Origin: Phytohabitans houttuyneae
GTDB taxonomy: Bacteria; Actinomycetota; Actinomycetes; Mycobacteriales; Micromonosporaceae
Length of the DNA stretch: 64,000 bases
Reading direction: 5' to 3'
Assembly (NCBI RefSeq): GCF_011764425.1
Contig: NZ_BLPF01000001.1
Location: 186,001-250,000 of the forward strand
Under the pieces are notes generated by a model that was not told the origin of the DNA, made no database searches, and saw only the letters and a list, made by a program, of their open reading frames with translations. Every line of letters starts with the position of its first letter. The first letter of the stretch is position 1. Both the position numbers and the translations under genes were made by a program. Positions 49,670 to 59,037 of the stretch are shown here, in pieces.

Positions 49670-49984
49670 CTACGCGGCCAGCGCGTGCGTGTCGGGAGTG
49701 GTGGACGCCAGCGCGAGCGCCCAGCGCATGCGCAGTGCGGCGGTCTCGGGATGCTCGCCGTACTCGGCGGCCATGATCGCGGCGCACCCGGCCGCACCGC
49801 CACGTACCACCAGGCTTGTGTGGATGGCCCGGACCACCTGGGCGCCGGTGGGCCGGTCGGATGGCTGGAGGTCGCTGGCGAACAGGGCCTCGGCCCGCAT
49901 GTGCTCGGTCACTGTGCTCACCGCCTCGCGGAAGTTTTCTCTGGTACGCGCCTCAGCGTCCCGCGGTTCACCACTCGCGCACAT
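49670..49984 (-). CDS. Small conserved hypothetical protein
   Basis: 104 residues; GGGGAAG six bases before the ATG. All-helical by composition: ARTRENFREAVSTVTEHMRA, SDRPTGAQVVRAIHTSLVV, RGGAAGCAAIMAAEYGEHPE. Similar short proteins are known from actinobacteria without assigned function. It follows the TetR gene by 29 bases in the same direction, so the two may form an operon. Confidence 0.6.
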   Translation of the reverse strand: MCASGEPRDAEARTRENFREAVSTVTEHMRAEALFASDLQPSDRPTGAQVVRAIHTSLVVRGGAAGCAAIMAAEYGEHPETAALRMRWALALASTTPDTHALAA

Positions 49985-50013
49985 CCGGAGCTTCCCCAGA
50001 AGGCCACCCTGGC

Positions 50014-50616
50014 TTACCCCGGGGGTTCCCCCTGACCCGGCCAGGCCTCCAGGACGATATCGACGACCTTCCGCAGGTCGGCGGGAGTGGCACCGCTGGC
50101 CGCCTGCGCGGCGAGGCCGTCGGAGACGGTGAAGACGTAGCGCGCCAGCGCGGCCGGATCGGCGCCGGGCGGCAGGTCGCCCTCCTCGCGGGCTCGTTCG
50201 AGCCGGTCGCGGAGCGCGGCGAGGCCGGCGTTGCGGCGCTCGACCACCACCTTGCGCACCGGCTCCCCCTCCGGGCCGCACGCCTGCGCGTTGCGGACGC
50301 TCAGGCAACCCGGGTGCGCCGGGTCGGTGGTCAGCCCCACCGCGCCGCGGAGCATCGTCGCCACCACGTCGCGGGCGCGCGGCTCGGCCAGCGCGGCGGC
50401 GGAGAAGCCGCCCGGCCCGTCGATGTACCGGTCGAGCACGCGGCGGAAGAGCGCCTCCTTGTTGCCGAACGCGCCGTACAGGCTCGGCCGGTTGATTCCC
50501 ATCGCCGCGGTGAGGTCGGAGAGGGCGGTGCCCTCATACCCCTGGCGCCAGAACACCTCCACCGCCCGATCCAGCGCCGCGTCCTCGTCGAACGCGCGCG
50601 GCCGCCCACCCGCCAT
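50014..50616 (-). CDS. TetR-family transcriptional repressor
   Basis: 200 residues. The helix-turn-helix reads GYEGTALSDLTAAMGINRPS then LYGAFGNKEALFRRVL at about 26-62. The C-terminal ligand domain belongs to the TetR_C group with VEVFWRQGYEGTALSD and CLSVRNAQACGPEGEP. It is divergent from a Gfo/Idh/MocA dehydrogenase gene; two matching TACC-N4-GGTA sites lie between, one inside a 36-base palindrome. Ligand perhaps a substrate or product of the dehydrogenases. Confidence 0.9.
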   Translation of the reverse strand: MAGGRPRAFDEDAALDRAVEVFWRQGYEGTALSDLTAAMGINRPSLYGAFGNKEALFRRVLDRYIDGPGGFSAAALAEPRARDVVATMLRGAVGLTTDPAHPGCLSVRNAQACGPEGEPVRKVVVERRNAGLAALRDRLERAREEGDLPPGADPAALARYVFTVSDGLAAQAASGATPADLRKVVDIVLEAWPGQGEPPG

Positions 50617-50634
50617 CTCGCACCCCCAGTTTTT

Positions 50635-50711
50635 TACCTATCGGTACGTTACCCCTTGACCAGCCCACGCGGGCACCGCTAGTTTCGTACCGCCAGGTAC
50701 AAAACTAGCGG
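50635..50711. promoter_or_regulatory. TetR operators and promoter of the dehydrogenase operon
   Basis: TTGACC (50656-50661) and TAGTTT (50680-50685) form a rightward promoter. Over its -10 box lies a 36-base palindrome (50676-50711): CCGCTAGTTT-C-GTACC, spacer GCCA, GGTAC-A-AAACTAGCGG, 16-base arms with one mismatch. A second, smaller site TACCTATCGGTA (50635-50646) is on the tetR side. The shared core is TACC-N4-GGTA, so one repressor can shut both genes. Confidence 0.78.
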
Positions 50712-50721
50712 GAGGCACGTG

Positions 50722-51942
50722 ATGACCAAGAGGATCGGGGTCGGCATCGTCGGCGCGAGCGCGGCACGCGGGTGGGCCGCCGCGGCGCACGTGCCGGCGG
50801 TGGCGGCCTTGGAGGGGTACGAGCTCGTCGCCGTCGCCACCACACGCGAGGCGAGCGCGCGGGCGGCCGCCGAGGCGTTCGGCGCGCGGCACGCCTTCAC
50901 CAGCGCCGCCGCGCTCGCCGCCCACCCCGACGTCGACCTCGTCGTGGTGTCGGTCAAGGCGCCCGACCACGTGCCGGCCGTCCGGGCCGCGCTGGACGCG
51001 GGCAAGCACGTGCTGGTGGAGTGGCCGCTCGCGGTCACCGCGGACGAGGCGGCGGAGCTGGCCGCACGGGCCGAGTCGGCCGGCGTGCGGCACGCGGTCG
51101 GACTCCAGGTGTACGCCTCACCCGGCGCCCGCTTTGTCCGCGACCTGATCCGCGCGGGCCGGATCGGCGGGGTGGAAGCGGTCGCGTTCGCGGGCGGAGG
51201 CGACCCGCTCGGCGGCAGCCGGATCTACAAGGACCTGGCATGGGGCACGGCCGCCGGCACCGGCAACGACCTCCTCACCATCATGGTCGGGCACACGGTG
51301 GCGGCGGTCGAGCTCGTGACCGGCGCCCGCTTCGCCGAGGTATCCGCGGTGACGGCCCGCCTGCACGACCAGGTCCGCGTCGTGGAGACCGGCGAGCCGA
51401 TCCGCAACGACGTCGCGGGCCAGGTCGCGGTCGTGGGCCGCCTGGTGGGCGATGCGGGCTTGGATGGCGGTGCGGTCGACCCGGGCCCGGATCGCGGGGC
51501 GGCCCCGGCGGGCGGGGCGGTCGTCTCGATTTCCTTGCAGGGTGGCAACGGGGGTGGGCCGGACGGCTTCTACCTGCGGATCACCGGCACCGAGGGCACG
51601 CTGACCGTGACGCCCGCCGACCCCGGCCACTACAGCAACTGGGCCACCTGGCGCATCCGGCTCACCCCGGCCGGCGGCACGCCCCAGGAGCTGGCCATCC
51701 CCGAGCACTACCACCTGGCACCCGCGGGACTGCCGGACGGTCCGGCGAGGAGCGTGGCCGGCCTCTACAGCCTGTTCGGCTCCGCCGGCTCCACCGCCTC
51801 GACCGGCTACGCCGGGAGCGAGCCGGTCGAGCTGCCCACCTTCCAGATCGCGGCCCGGATCCAGCGCACGCTCGAAGCGGTCGCCCGCGCCGCCGAAACC
51901 GGCATCAAGCAGCGGCTCACCCCGGAGGTCGTGGCGGCATGA
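50722..51942 (+). CDS. Gfo/Idh/MocA-family NAD(P)-dependent oxidoreductase
   Basis: 406 residues, GGAGG six bases before the ATG. The Rossmann start is IGVGIVGASAARGWAAAAHV; DVDLVVVSVKAPDHVPAVRA and GKHVLVEWPLAVTADEAAEL contain the EKP-type motif as EWP, so the usual catalytic Lys is replaced by Trp. The C-terminal domain starts at about 125 (GVRHAVGLQVYASPGARFVR). Members oxidise sugars, inositols or similar. It forms an operon with the next gene (ATGA overlap) under TetR control. Confidence 0.88.
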   Translation: MTKRIGVGIVGASAARGWAAAAHVPAVAALEGYELVAVATTREASARAAAEAFGARHAFTSAAALAAHPDVDLVVVSVKAPDHVPAVRAALDAGKHVLVEWPLAVTADEAAELAARAESAGVRHAVGLQVYASPGARFVRDLIRAGRIGGVEAVAFAGGGDPLGGSRIYKDLAWGTAAGTGNDLLTIMVGHTVAAVELVTGARFAEVSAVTARLHDQVRVVETGEPIRNDVAGQVAVVGRLVGDAGLDGGAVDPGPDRGAAPAGGAVVSISLQGGNGGGPDGFYLRITGTEGTLTVTPADPGHYSNWATWRIRLTPAGGTPQELAIPEHYHLAPAGLPDGPARSVAGLYSLFGSAGSTASTGYAGSEPVELPTFQIAARIQRTLEAVARAAETGIKQRLTPEVVAA

Positions 51943-52730
51943 AGATCCTCGTCATCGGCGCGACCGGCTACATCGGCTCGCGCGCGGCGGCGGCCCTGGC
52001 GGCTGCCGGACACGACGTCTCGGCCCTGCGCCGTGCCGGCGGGCGGCCGCTCGCCGGCGGGTACCGCGAGGTCGCCGGCGACCTGCTCGACCCGCCGTCG
52101 CTGACCGCGCTCGCCGCCGGGTACGACCTCGTCGTGCACGCCGCGGCCCCGCTCGGCGAGGCTGACCTGCCCGGCGCGCGGGCGCTGGTCGACAGCGGCA
52201 GCCCGCTGCTCTACACCACCGGCGCGGCGGTGCTCGGCGGCGGACAGTCCGATGAGGACAGTCCAACCGACCCGCACCCGCTCGCCGCGGACCGTCCCGA
52301 GATCGAACGGCGCGTGGTGGCGGCCGGTGGCAGGGTGATCCGTCCCGGCATGGTGTACGGCACGCCCGACGCGCCCATCCCCGCCCTGCTCGCCTCGCGC
52401 GGCCACGCGTTCCACATCGGACCGCCGGGCGTGCGGTGGCCGGTCGTGCACGTCGACGACCTCGCCGACCTGTACCTCGCCGTCACCGAACGCGCACCCT
52501 CCGGCACGATCTGGCACGGCGTCAGCGAAACCGCCCGCCTCGACGAGGTCGCGAGCGCGATCTGCGGTGGGGCGGCCGTTCCCTGGCCGGTGGAGGAGGC
52601 GGCGAAGGAGCTGGGGCTGCTCGCCGACCTGTTCACCCGGGATCAGGACGTCTCGTCGGAGAAGACGCGGCGGCTGCTCGGCTGGAGCCCGCGTCACACG
52701 TCTGTACTCGCCGCTGTCACGCGCTCGTAA
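51939..52730 (+). CDS. NAD-dependent epimerase/dehydratase-type protein (extended SDR-like)
   Basis: 263 residues. MKILVIGATGYIGSRAAAAL is the G-x2-G-x2-G Rossmann motif; YDLVVHAAAPLGEADLPGAR, LLYTTGAAVLGGGQSDED and RPGMVYGTPDAP follow. The Tyr-x3-Lys pair of classical SDRs is not seen (RPGMVYG occupies the place), so it may be a NAD-binding reductase or a regulator-like form. ATGA overlap with the preceding gene implies coupled translation. Confidence 0.87.
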   Translation: MKILVIGATGYIGSRAAAALAAAGHDVSALRRAGGRPLAGGYREVAGDLLDPPSLTALAAGYDLVVHAAAPLGEADLPGARALVDSGSPLLYTTGAAVLGGGQSDEDSPTDPHPLAADRPEIERRVVAAGGRVIRPGMVYGTPDAPIPALLASRGHAFHIGPPGVRWPVVHVDDLADLYLAVTERAPSGTIWHGVSETARLDEVASAICGGAAVPWPVEEAAKELGLLADLFTRDQDVSSEKTRRLLGWSPRHTSVLAAVTRS

Positions 52731-52861
52731 CACGCTCTGTGACGGTAAACACCTTTAGCGCTTAATAGCAATGATTCTGTCGCAGGCGATCTTTACGTTC
52801 TCGGAGGTACACCCATCACGCAGTCGACACCACTGCCTCGAACCCCTTGAAAGGTATCGAC

Positions 52862-54367
52862 ATGTCTCAGCAGACCGCCACGGGGGCGGACACGAATGCC
52901 GGCGGGCAGGTGGTCGATCCGAGGCGCTGGTTCGCGCTGCTGGTCATCGCCATCGCGCAGCTGATGGTGGTGCTCGACGGCACGATCGTCAACATCGCGA
53001 TGCCCTCGGCACAGGCCGACCTGGGCATCTCCGACGCCAACCGGCAGTGGATCGTCACGGCGTACACGCTCGCCTTTGGTGGTCTCCTGCTCCTCGGCGG
53101 CCGGATCGCCGACTACGTGGGCCGCCGCCGGATCTTCCTCATCGGCCTCATCGGCTTCGCCTTCGCCTCGGCGCTCGGCGGCATCGCCACCAACGCGGGC
53201 ACCCTCTTCGCCGCGCGCGCTCTCCAGGGCGTGTTCGGCGCGCTGCTCGCACCGGCGGCGCTCTCGCTGATCACGGTCACGTTCACCGACGTCAAGGACC
53301 GCGCGAAGGCGTTCGGCGTCTTCGGCGCGATCTCCGGCGTGGGCGCCACGATCGGCCTGATCCTGGGCGGCGTGCTCACCGAGTACACGACGTGGCGCTG
53401 GTGCCTCCTCGTGAACATCCCGATCGCGCTCGCCGCCTTCTTCCTGGCGCTGCCGATCGTGCGGGAGAGCAAGGCGCACGGCAACACGCGGTACGACATC
53501 CCCGGCACCGTCCTGGCGACCGGCGGTCTCGTCGCGCTCGTGTACGCGTTCACCAAGGCGGCCGAGGACGGCTGGTCCTCCGCGGTCACGCTGGTGTTCT
53601 TCGCGATCGCGGCGGTGCTGCTGGTGGGCTTCGTGGTGTTCGAGTCGCGCACGGCCAACCCGCTGCTCCCGCTCCGCGTGGTGCTGCACCGCAACCGCGG
53701 CGGCTCGTTCCTGGTCTCGGTGCTCCTGGGCGCCGGCATGATGGGCATGTTCCTGTTCATGACGTACTACTTCCAGGGCACACTCCAGTACTCCCCGCTG
53801 CGCAGCGGCGTCGCGTACCTGCCGTTCTCGCTGGCCCTGATCGTCACCGCGATGGTGGCGAGCTCGGTCCTGCCGAAGGTCGGCCCGCGCGCGATGATGA
53901 CGGTCGGCGGCCTGCTCGCCACCGCCGGCATGGTGTGGCTGACCCAGCTGCGCATCGACTCGTCGTACCTCACGCTCATGCTCCCCGCCCTCGTCATCAT
54001 GGCGGTCGGCATGGCGCTGGTCTTCGTGCCGCTGGGCAACACGTCGCTGACCGGCGTCGACGACCACGACGCCGGCGTGGCCAGCGCGATGGTCAACACC
54101 ACCCAGCAGATCGGCGGCTCGCTCGGCGTGGCGCTGCTCAACACGGTGTTCACGACCGCGGTGGCGAACTACATCGCCGACAACGGCCCGGCTTCGGCCC
54201 CGCTGGGCGCGGTGCACGGCTACAACGTGGCCTTCACCGTGAGCGCGGTGCTGCTGGCCGCGTCGACGCTGGCGACGTTCCTGCTGATCCGCAACACCCG
54301 GCAGACCACCACCCGCGACGGCGAGAGCGAGGAAGCGCCGGCGCTGGCCCCGGTCCACGTGGGCTGA
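52862..54367 (+). CDS. DHA2-family MFS drug transporter (14 helices)
   Basis: 501 residues, AAAGG nine bases before the ATG. About 14 hydrophobic segments. Motif D/E and C are visible: MVVLDGTIVNIAMPSAQADL (TM1, the DHA2 LDxTIVNVALP motif), GGLLLLGGRIADYVGRRRIF (loop 2-3 motif A), LGGVLTEYTTWRWCLLVNIP (motif C). A proton-driven exporter of drugs or metabolites. No regulator is adjacent; the 131-base leader contains TTTAGCGCTTAA (52754-52765), a near palindrome that could be an operator. A terminator follows. Confidence 0.93.
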   Translation: MSQQTATGADTNAGGQVVDPRRWFALLVIAIAQLMVVLDGTIVNIAMPSAQADLGISDANRQWIVTAYTLAFGGLLLLGGRIADYVGRRRIFLIGLIGFAFASALGGIATNAGTLFAARALQGVFGALLAPAALSLITVTFTDVKDRAKAFGVFGAISGVGATIGLILGGVLTEYTTWRWCLLVNIPIALAAFFLALPIVRESKAHGNTRYDIPGTVLATGGLVALVYAFTKAAEDGWSSAVTLVFFAIAAVLLVGFVVFESRTANPLLPLRVVLHRNRGGSFLVSVLLGAGMMGMFLFMTYYFQGTLQYSPLRSGVAYLPFSLALIVTAMVASSVLPKVGPRAMMTVGGLLATAGMVWLTQLRIDSSYLTLMLPALVIMAVGMALVFVPLGNTSLTGVDDHDAGVASAMVNTTQQIGGSLGVALLNTVFTTAVANYIADNGPASAPLGAVHGYNVAFTVSAVLLAASTLATFLLIRNTRQTTTRDGESEEAPALAPVHVG

Positions 54368-54382
54368 CGCACCATTGAGATC

Positions 54383-54413
54383 GAGTGGGCGGGTCCGGGC
54401 GGCCCGCCCACTC
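54383..54413 (+). terminator. Terminator after the DHA2 transporter gene
   Basis: GAGTGGGCGGG and CCCGCCCACTC pair perfectly (11 bases) around a nine-base loop and are followed by CTTTCGTT. Confidence 0.8.
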
Positions 54414-54429
54414 CTTTCGTTCCAAAGCC

Positions 54430-54720
54430 TCCAACAGATCCAACCCGAACCAGACGCGAGCTACCGCGACGTCCGCCGTGGTCCGGACCGTTGCTCCCGC
54501 GGCCTCACCCTCCGCGGTGGATCAAGATCCACCTGATCTCCCCTCCCGTGCTTCTGCAGAGCTTTCGGCGCCGCCGTCGCGGTCCGTGACTGCCGATCAG
54601 GTGCGGGCGGTGCGGCTTCGAGATCTTGGTGAGTTGGCGCGTTATTTCGACGCCAACTTGCCAAGATCTGCCGGAGCCGGCTCCTGGGTTGAGCTGGGCG
54701 ACCGCGGAGGGTGAGGCGGC
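54430..54720. repeat. Intergenic modular repeat, locus D (both modules)
   Basis: Holds the first module (54460-54519: GCTACCGCGACGTCCGCCG, GTGGTCCGGACCGTTGCTCC, CGCGGCCTCACC) and, 45 bases on, the hairpin module (54564-54720) that matches locus B along 157 bases. The hairpin reads AGATCTTGG-TG-AGTTGGCG (54621-54639), an 11-base loop, CGCCAACT-TG-CCAAGATCT (54651-54669). Upstream AGATCCAACCCGAACC repeats the flank of locus A. The gap is 364 bases between convergent genes and has no gene. Confidence 0.8.
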
Positions 54721-54731
54721 AACCGTGCCTT

Positions 54732-56171
54732 CTAGCTCGAGGCGGCGTGTTCGTGTTCGCGAAGGTCGGGGTTTTGCTCGGCGGCCGGGCGGCTGCGGTC
54801 GGCGCGCCACTCGGCCCCCGCGATCAGCAGGGCCACCGCCACCGCGACCGCCGCCGTGCCCACGGCGACCATCACGGCGACCGCGTTGTCGCCGGACGCG
54901 GCCAGGACCACGTAGTAGAGCCCGGGCAGCAGCGCCGTGCCCACCGCAGCGCCCACGCGCTGTCCGGTTTGGAGGGCGCCACCCGCGGCGCCGGCCATCC
55001 GGACGGGGACGTTTCGGAGGGTCATCGTCACGTTCGGGGAGATGACGAGGCCGCTGCCCACGCCGCCCACCAGCAGGGCGGGAGCCAGTGCCCAGGCCGG
55101 TGCCCAGCGGAGGATGAGCGCGGTCGACACGAGCCCCACCACGACCGTGAGCAGTCCGATAACGGTCAGCCGCCGGCCGAGCCTGTCGACGAGGCGGCCG
55201 GCCACCACCGCGGCCACCGCTGAACCCGCCGAAAACGGGGTCACCGCAAGCCCCGAATGCAGCGGCGACCACCCCAGCCCCACCTGGAAGTAGAGGGCCA
55301 GCACAAGCCAGATGCCGCTGAAGCCGACGAAGTACACGGTGCCGAGCGCGATGCCGCCCGCGTAGCCCGGGGTGCTCGTCAGCAGGTGGGGGTCGAGCAG
55401 CGGCTGCCGGCCGCGGCGTACCGCACGGGCCTCCCACCACGCGAACGCGGCGAGCAGCGCCGCGGCGGCCGGAAACAGCCACCAGAGTTTGCGGAGGCCG
55501 CCGTCCTCGGCCTGTACCAGCGGAAGCATCGCGGTCAGCACGCCCCCACCCAGCAGCACGACGCCGACGGGGTCGAGCTGGCCGCGGGCCTCGCGCGGAG
55601 AGCGTGGCGAGCGGGGCAGCAGGCGCGCGGCGAGCACGAGTGCGGCGATGCCGATGGGAACGTTGACGTAGAAGATCCACCGCCAGCTCGCCACGGCCAG
55701 GATGAGCCCGCCGACGACCGGCCCCACGGCGGTGGAGATGCCGATCGTGGCGCCGAAGAGGCCGAAGGCGCGGGCCCGTTCGGCGCCCTGGAACATCTGC
55801 TGGATCAGCGCGGAGTTCTGCGGCGCCAGGCTGCCCGCTGCGATGCCCTGCGCCAGCCGCGCGGCGACGAGCGCGCCGATGGAGGGTGCGGCGCCCGCGG
55901 CGGCGCTGCACAGGACGAACGCGGCCAGCGCGAACAGGAACATCCGCCGGCGCCCCAGCGCGTCGCCCAGCCGCCCCGCGGCGACGAGGGTGAGGCCGAA
56001 GGTGAGGGCGTAGCCGGAGACGACCCACTGCACGGACGCGGGTGAGGCGCCCAGCTCGCGCTGCATGGACGGGAGCGCGACCGCCACGATGCTGACGTCG
56101 AGCAGGGTCATGAACCCCGCGACAAGGGTGACCCAGAGGGCTCGCCAGCGATGCGGCAGCGGCTGGGTCAA
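54732..56171 (-). CDS. DHA2-family MFS transporter (14 helices)
   Basis: 479 residues. MTLLDVSIVAVALPSMQREL is the DHA2 start, VAAGRLGDALGRRRMFLFAL motif A, VGGLILAVASWRWIFYVNVP motif C. The C-terminal tail is short and polar. It is the last gene of a leftward three-gene set: LuxR regulator, FAD-dependent monooxygenase and this exporter (gaps of 10 and 48 bases), which looks like a self-contained modify-and-export unit. Confidence 0.93.
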   Translation of the reverse strand: MTQPLPHRWRALWVTLVAGFMTLLDVSIVAVALPSMQRELGASPASVQWVVSGYALTFGLTLVAAGRLGDALGRRRMFLFALAAFVLCSAAAGAAPSIGALVAARLAQGIAAGSLAPQNSALIQQMFQGAERARAFGLFGATIGISTAVGPVVGGLILAVASWRWIFYVNVPIGIAALVLAARLLPRSPRSPREARGQLDPVGVVLLGGGVLTAMLPLVQAEDGGLRKLWWLFPAAAALLAAFAWWEARAVRRGRQPLLDPHLLTSTPGYAGGIALGTVYFVGFSGIWLVLALYFQVGLGWSPLHSGLAVTPFSAGSAVAAVVAGRLVDRLGRRLTVIGLLTVVVGLVSTALILRWAPAWALAPALLVGGVGSGLVISPNVTMTLRNVPVRMAGAAGGALQTGQRVGAAVGTALLPGLYYVVLAASGDNAVAVMVAVGTAAVAVAVALLIAGAEWRADRSRPAAEQNPDLREHEHAASS

Positions 56172-56219
56172 CGGCGGCTCCCTCCGGTCACGCCCCGCTG
56201 TTACCCAGTCTGGACGATC

Positions 56220-57338
56220 TCACCCCGCCGGACCCCGCGAACCGGCCCGCGCGGCCCGCCCGGTCACCAACCCGGCGCCGTCAGGCTCAGCGCGCCGCGC
56301 GATCTGCTGCGCCACCACCTCCGCGTCGCGGCCCACACCGCCGACGAGCATCGAGCTGAACGCGCGTTGGAAGGCCAACCCCACGTAGTACAGGCCCGGC
56401 TCGTCCTCCGGCCACCCGTCCTCCCCCAGCGCCGGCTCGTCGATCCAGCTGAAGTCCTGCCGGAAGCCGGTGCACCACACCACGTTGGCGACGTCGAGCA
56501 CCCGCCCGTCGGCGAGGACCGGCTTCCCGTCGCGTACCCCCGTCATGCGGTCGGTGATCCGCTCCACGCCGGCGGCGGCCAGGTCGGCGCCCTTGACCCG
56601 CAGCAGCGGGCCGCCGTGCGCGCGGACGTGGCCGCGCATCTTGCGGCCGACGGGGGTACGGACGTTGAGCACCCGCGTCCACATCAGCCACAGCAGCGGG
56701 AAGATCGCGTGGGCCATGCGCCCCTCGATCGCGAACGGGATCTGCCCCGTGTCCCGCCCGCACAGGTAGGTGCGGTGGGCGGCGGCCACCTCGTACGCGA
56801 CGTCCGCGCCCGAGTGCGACGCGCCGACCACGAGCACCGGTCCCTCGGCGAGTTGCGCCGGGTTGCGGTACCCGCTGGAGTGCAGCTGCCGGATCTCCGG
56901 CCCGAGGTCGGCCGCGAAGTCGGGCACCCGCGGGGCCCGCCCGAAGGTGCCGGTGGCGACGACGACGTTGTCGGCCTCGTACCGCCGTTCGCCCGCGACC
57001 ACCACCCGCCGCTCGCCGTCGCGGAGCAGGCGGTCGACGCGCACGCCGCCGCGCACCGGCAGTTCGAAGTGCGCGGCGTACGCGGCCAGGTACGCGGCCA
57101 CCTCGTCCTTGGTCGGAAACGACCAGGCCGGCGCGGGGAACGGCATGCCGGGCAGGCCGTCGTAGCGGGCCGGGCTGTAGAGGCGCAGCGAGTCCCAGTG
57201 GCTGCGCCAGTTGTCGCCGACGCGGGCGTTGCCGTCGAGGATCACGAACGGCCGCCCCCGCCGCGCCAGGTGGTACCCGGTGCTCAGCCCCGCCTGGCCG
57301 CCCCCGATGATCACGGTTTCGATGCGTTCGGTTTCCAT
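56220..57338 (-). CDS. FAD/NAD(P)H-dependent monooxygenase (FMO-like)
   Basis: 372 residues. The FAD site is TVIIGGGQAGLSTGYHLARR, the NADPH site VLVVGASHSGADVAYEVAAA, and between them VVVATGTFGRAPRVPDFAAD. The end YYVGLAFQRAFSSMLVGGVG is typical of the YczJ/CzcO group of flavin monooxygenases. The FMO fingerprint F-x-G-x3-H-x3 is not seen in full. It starts ten bases after the stop of the LuxR gene. Confidence 0.9.
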   Translation of the reverse strand: METERIETVIIGGGQAGLSTGYHLARRGRPFVILDGNARVGDNWRSHWDSLRLYSPARYDGLPGMPFPAPAWSFPTKDEVAAYLAAYAAHFELPVRGGVRVDRLLRDGERRVVVAGERRYEADNVVVATGTFGRAPRVPDFAADLGPEIRQLHSSGYRNPAQLAEGPVLVVGASHSGADVAYEVAAAHRTYLCGRDTGQIPFAIEGRMAHAIFPLLWLMWTRVLNVRTPVGRKMRGHVRAHGGPLLRVKGADLAAAGVERITDRMTGVRDGKPVLADGRVLDVANVVWCTGFRQDFSWIDEPALGEDGWPEDEPGLYYVGLAFQRAFSSMLVGGVGRDAEVVAQQIARRAEPDGAGLVTGRAARAGSRGPAG

Positions 57339-57348
57339 ACCCCGGACG

Positions 57349-59037
57349 CTACGAAGGCGGCGGCGACCCCGCTTCGGGCGAAACCCGCATCCCGGTGGCG
57401 CCGGGCATGGGTATTTCTGTGTAGGCCAGGCCGTGCGCGAACGCGTACGCCGCGGCCGCCGTGCGCGAGCCCACGCCCAGCTTGGTGAAGATGTTGCTGA
57501 GGTGGCGGGCGACCGTCTTCTCGCTCAGCACCAGCTCGCGCGCGATCGCGTGGTTGGAGAGGCCGGCCGCGACGAGCCCGAGCACCTCGACCTCGCGCGG
57601 GCTGAGGCCGCCGCGCGCCCGCGCGGTGATCCGGGCGCGGTCGGGTGCGGCCCCCAGCCGCGTGAACACCTCGCACGCCGCGTCCAGCTCCATCGCCGCG
57701 GCGTCCTCGTCGCCGAGCGCGCGGCACGCGTGTGCGACCAGGACGCGGGCCCGCGCGGCCTCGTAGGGGGCGTCCAGGTCGCGCCAGATCCGCCACGCGG
57801 GGCGAGCCGCCGCCAGCGCCGCCTCCGGGTCACCCTCCGCGAGGGCGACGGCCGCCAAAGCGCATCCGGTACGGGCATGCAGTGCCCGCCGCCCGAACGC
57901 CTCGGCGATCTCCGCCAACTCGGCCGCACACTCCCGCGCCGCCGCCACGTCACCGGCGGCGAGCGTGATCTCGACGGCCGCCGCGAGCAGGCGGGCGCGC
58001 ATCAGCCGGTCGGGCGTCTCGGCGAGTGCCCGCCGGATCGCGGCCGCCGCGGCGTCCACCCGGCCCTGTGCCAGCCGCAGCAGCGCGAAGCCGGGCTGGG
58101 TGTCCGCGCCGTACCGGCTGGCCTGCCGGAACGCCTCCTCCGCCGGGCCCGCCTCGCCCCGCAGCCGGTGGATCTCGCCGAGCTGGTAGAACGCGCCGCC
58201 GGCCAGCATCTCGCCGAAGCCCTGGGTGAGCCGTTCGCACGCGGTGCGCGCCTGGCGGGCCGCGTCCGGCCAGTCGCCGGTGAGCTGGAGCAGCTCGGAG
58301 CGGTGGATGAGGCAGATGCCGGAGTACCCGCCGTCGAAGCGGGGCTGCCCGTCCACCCACTCGTTGAGCGCCAACGTCCACTCCCGGGCGCGCGGCACCT
58401 CGTGCAGGTCGTGGCAGACCGCGATGAAGCCGCAGTAGACGTGCCCGGCGATGCGCGGGCTCGCCTCACCAGCGGCGAGCGCCACCATGGCCTCGTCGAG
58501 CAGCGCGAGGCCCTCGTCGACCCGCTCCTGCCGCACCCGCGCCATCCCCTGCAGGTGGGTGGCCGCGGTGACGAGGTCGGGGTCGCCGCAGCGCTCGGCA
58601 AGCTCGCGGGCCCGCGTGGCGGTCGCGTACGCACCGTCGGGGTCGCCGCCCCGCAGCCGCCCCTCGGCCTCGGGCAGCAGCAGGTAGCCGCGCTGGGCGC
58701 AGTCCGGCTCGCCGTCGGCCAGCCGCGCGGCGCGGGCGAGCCACCCGCCCGCGTACGAGAACTCGCCGCGCATGGCGAGCGTCTCGTGCAGCCAGTACGC
58801 GCAGCGCAGCGCGCCGGCGATGTCGCCGGATTCGACGCGCGCCCGGTACTCCCGCTCGAGCAGCCGCACCGCCTCCTCGCCGCGGCCGAGGAGCTGGCTC
58901 GCCTCACCGAAGCGCGCCAGGTCGTCGATGCCCAGCGGCGCGGCCGCGTCGGCGGCGGCGTAGTGGACACACGTGTCCGCCCACGCCCGGCGGCTGTGGC
59001 ACTCCCGGGCACGGGTCAGCGTCGCGGACACCTCCAC
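57349..59037 (-). CDS. LuxR-family regulator with TPR-like sensor region
   Basis: 562 residues from GTG 59037, seven bases after TAGGCT (59050-59045 on the minus strand). Residues 1-480 are alpha-helical repeats of TPR type ([60 protein letters not shown]). The C-terminal helix-turn-helix is [20 protein letters not shown], then [20 protein letters not shown]. There is no ATPase domain, unlike MalT/LAL regulators of this length. It leads the monooxygenase/exporter operon and probably controls it. Confidence 0.9.
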   Translation of the reverse strand: MEVSATLTRARECHSRRAWADTCVHYAAADAAAPLGIDDLARFGEASQLLGRGEEAVRLLEREYRARVESGDIAGALRCAYWLHETLAMRGEFSYAGGWLARAARLADGEPDCAQRGYLLLPEAEGRLRGGDPDGAYATATRARELAERCGDPDLVTAATHLQGMARVRQERVDEGLALLDEAMVALAAGEASPRIAGHVYCGFIAVCHDLHEVPRAREWTLALNEWVDGQPRFDGGYSGICLIHRSELLQLTGDWPDAARQARTACERLTQGFGEMLAGGAFYQLGEIHRLRGEAGPAEEAFRQASRYGADTQPGFALLRLAQGRVDAAAAAIRRALAETPDRLMRARLLAAAVEITLAAGDVAAARECAAELAEIAEAFGRRALHARTGCALAAVALAEGDPEAALAAARPAWRIWRDLDAPYEAARARVLVAHACRALGDEDAAAMELDAACEVFTRLGAAPDRARITARARGGLSPREVEVLGLVAAGLSNHAIARELVLSEKTVARHLSNIFTKLGVGSRTAAAAYAFAHGLAYTEIPMPGATGMRVSPEAGSPPPS

